Shown piece by piece: positions 22,561 through 23,884 of a stretch of DNA of 23,884 bases; position 1 is the first letter of the stretch; every line of letters begins with the position of its first letter. Position numbers and translations under genes: made by a program. The DNA lies in assembly GCA_900545445.1 (NCBI GenBank), contig UQZH01000031.1, positions 1-23,884 of the forward strand, read 5' to 3'. The stretch comes from an uncultured Collinsella sp. GTDB taxonomy: Bacteria > Actinomycetota > Coriobacteriia > Coriobacteriales > Coriobacteriaceae. The notes beneath the pieces were generated by a model. The model was given only the letters and a program-made list of their open reading frames with translations, was not told the DNA's origin and did no database searches.

Positions 22561-23884
22561 CTAGTACTGGCTCTCGTGCTTGCTAAAGAAGTCGAAGCGC
22601 GGGGGCAGCGGCTTAACGCGGTGCTCGCCGGGCTTCTCGCCCAGACTCTCCACAAACTCGTCCGTTGAGGCAAAGATGTTGTCCCAGCTAAAGAAGGCGA
22701 CCGGGTCGACGTCGAAGTACTCGCAGATGAGCTCGCAGCCGGCCGGGACGATGCCGTGCATCAGGACGGTCGCCACACGCAGCTCGGTAAAGGCGTCGAC
22801 CAGGGCCTGCGTCATGGCGGTGTTGGCCGGCTCGTCTTCGAGCTTGTTGGCAGCCTTGGAGGCGTCGCTCCAGCGCTTGTTGGCGGCGCGCAGGTAGTCG
22901 TCGCACACGGCGAGCGCGCGGTGCGTCTCGAACTTGTACATGGCCTGCTCAAAGGCAAGGGCGGCCTGCTCGGCAGCCTCGACCACGGCAGCAGAGGCGG
23001 CGCCGGCCGGAATACAACCGTTGCGATAGGGGCTCTCGTCGCCCTCCTTGACGGCGACGCCGTAGAAGCAGCTGCGGGCCAGGCGGTTGAACACGCCGGT
23101 CAAAAGGGCGCTCTCCTTAAGAGCCGGGTCAATAACGCGCTTGTCGTCGCAGGCGCGCACCTCGTTGCCGTCCTTGTCCTTGCCGGTCACGCGCGTGTCA
23201 TATGCCTTGGGGCTAAAGCTCACCGGCTTCTCGGACAGGCCGAGCGACAGCCAATGCGCGCGCATCTGCTCGCAGGTGTAGTGGTTGAGCAGGTCGTCTG
23301 CCGGCGGGGGAGGCGTCTGCGAGGACGAGCTGGCCTTTTTGCCCATGTAGAGCAGGTGGTAGCAGGCGCTGACGGTGCTCTGCGTGAGGTTCCAGCCCAG
23401 GGCCTCCCACATGGCGGTCTGCGCGATGCAGTAGAAGTAGATGTTGTCCTGGCCGATGAACTGGTAGATCTGCGCGTCGTCCGAGCACCACCAGTCGCGC
23501 CAGTCGTCGGACGAGAAGCGCGTGCCGCCGTTCTTTTGGGCGTCTTCCAGATTCGTGAAGCGCTTGTAGGCCTTTCGGAAGGTCTCGTCCTTGATGAGAT
23601 AGCCCTTGTCGTCGAAGTGGAGTTCATCCTTGATCGCGGCGAGTTCGTCGCGGGTCTTCACCACGGCGTCCGAAGCGGGCGCGAGCTTGATCGGGGCGTA
23701 GCGCTTGGATTCGGGCGGGAGGTCGGGCGGATTCACCGTGTCGATGTGGCCTTCGATGAGAACCTTCGGGAACTGGCCCTTGTAGTTCTTGGCGCCGGGC
23801 GTCTGAGAGTAGGTCCCCGGAATGCGCACGCAGACGTTGTAGACGGGAAGGCCGTCGACCGTCTGTACGCCCGCGCCCGGAAGG
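22561..23884 (-). CDS. Class I tRNA ligase-like (MetRS-type) C-terminal part, fused to an M20-like segment; open at right edge
   Basis: The frame is open at the right edge of the window, so the start is not seen. Residues encoded by about 22561-23520 resemble the C-terminal half of a methionyl-type class I tRNA synthetase. They show FIGQDNIYFYCIAQTAMWEAL (the usual F-I-G-K-D-N-I-x-F-H region), then MGKKASSSSQTPPPPADDLL where KMSKS is expected, then EQMRAHWL and a helical anticodon-binding-like domain. PGAP-type annotations call such divergent proteins 'class I tRNA ligase family protein'. The preceding part (23521-23884) does not look like a synthetase but like an M20 peptidase, with GHIDTV. 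Codon use changes at the same place. A chimeric assembly or a real fusion are both possible. Confidence 0.7.
   Translation of the reverse strand, partial: LPGAGVQTVDGLPVYNVCVRIPGTYSQTPGAKNYKGQFPKVLIEGHIDTVNPPDLPPESKRYAPIKLAPASDAVVKTRDELAAIKDELHFDDKGYLIKDETFRKAYKRFTNLEDAQKNGGTRFSSDDWRDWWCSDDAQIYQFIGQDNIYFYCIAQTAMWEALGWNLTQSTVSACYHLLYMGKKASSSSQTPPPPADDLLNHYTCEQMRAHWLSLGLSEKPVSFSPKAYDTRVTGKDKDGNEVRACDDKRVIDPALKESALLTGVFNRLARSCFYGVAVKEGDESPYRNGCIPAGAASAAVVEAAEQAALAFEQAMYKFETHRALAVCDDYLRAANKRWSDASKAANKLEDEPANTAMTQALVDAFTELRVATVLMHGIVPAGCELICEYFDVDPVAFFSWDNIFASTDEFVESLGEKPGEHRVKPLPPRFDFFSKHESQY
23521..23884 (-). other. M20-metallopeptidase-like segment with different codon use
   Basis: The protein stretch includes NVCVRIPGTYSQ and PKVLIEGHIDTVNPPD. 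GHxDTV is the metal-binding motif of M20 peptidases, with His as a metal ligand and Asp as its partner two residues on. Six Glu codons occur in it: five GAA and one GAG. In the tRNA ligase-like part of the same frame nearly all of about twenty Glu codons are GAG. The downstream M20 catalytic core is absent. The switch point is near 23500-23540, but its exact place cannot be fixed by eye. Confidence 0.55.

Noticed and set aside
1..23884. tRNA or rRNA genes, CRISPR arrays, insertion sequences, prophage genes
   Set aside because: I looked through the gaps between genes and saw no cloverleaf-like sequence, repeat-spacer pattern, transposase or integrase frame; tRNAscan or a repeat finder could still reveal something missed by eye.

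Overview
The window is high-GC DNA, dense with genes on both strands. Gene content suggests an actinobacterium of the class Coriobacteriia, most likely a gut Collinsella. The grounds are the strong GAG/GCC/CTC codon bias, the fchA-folD pair, a class III fructose-1,6-bisphosphatase, a DegV protein, a C69 dipeptidase, GtrA proteins and very large Ser/Lys-linker surface proteins. The genus is inferred from general knowledge, not from a search.

Left part (1-6983). Two paralogous lipoproteins lie on the minus strand; the first is cut by the window edge. An identical 19-bp motif lies upstream of each. Plus-strand units follow: fchA-folD (one-carbon folate metabolism), a C69 family dipeptidase, and a two-gene unit of a small phasin-like protein and a UbiB/ABC1-type kinase that ends in a good terminator.

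Centre (6982-15387). This is the most notable region. A promoter and a cobalamin riboswitch precede a 2373-residue secreted protein. It carries about seven Ig-like repeats, a middle section of degenerate bacterial Ig-like modules, three transcobalamin-like DUF4430 domains, a beta-propeller-like region, an InlB-type repeat and a C-terminal membrane anchor. It is followed at once by a second, N-terminally anchored DUF4430 protein, and then a strong terminator. The arrangement reads as a B12-repressed surface system for capturing corrinoids, by analogy the Gram-positive counterpart of BtuG/BtuB. This is inference from the riboswitch and domain types.

Right part (15425-23884). Two tandem GtrA-type membrane proteins and fbp are on the minus strand. 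DegV is divergent from fbp, with several inverted repeats in the region between them. A 20-bp perfect bidirectional terminator separates degV from a TIM-barrel protein of unknown function. A 56-residue single-span membrane protein, an RsmB/NOP-type RNA methyltransferase and a 121-bp MITE/REP-like hairpin follow. The last gene is a class I tRNA ligase C-terminal part, fused in frame to an M20-peptidase-like segment with different codon use and open at the window edge. That junction may be a misassembly.

The FolD here has Ala at the position of the catalytic lysine and Phe at that of the catalytic glutamine. It is probably a dehydrogenase only, with FchA supplying the cyclohydrolase step. No tRNA, rRNA, CRISPR array, insertion sequence or phage gene was seen.
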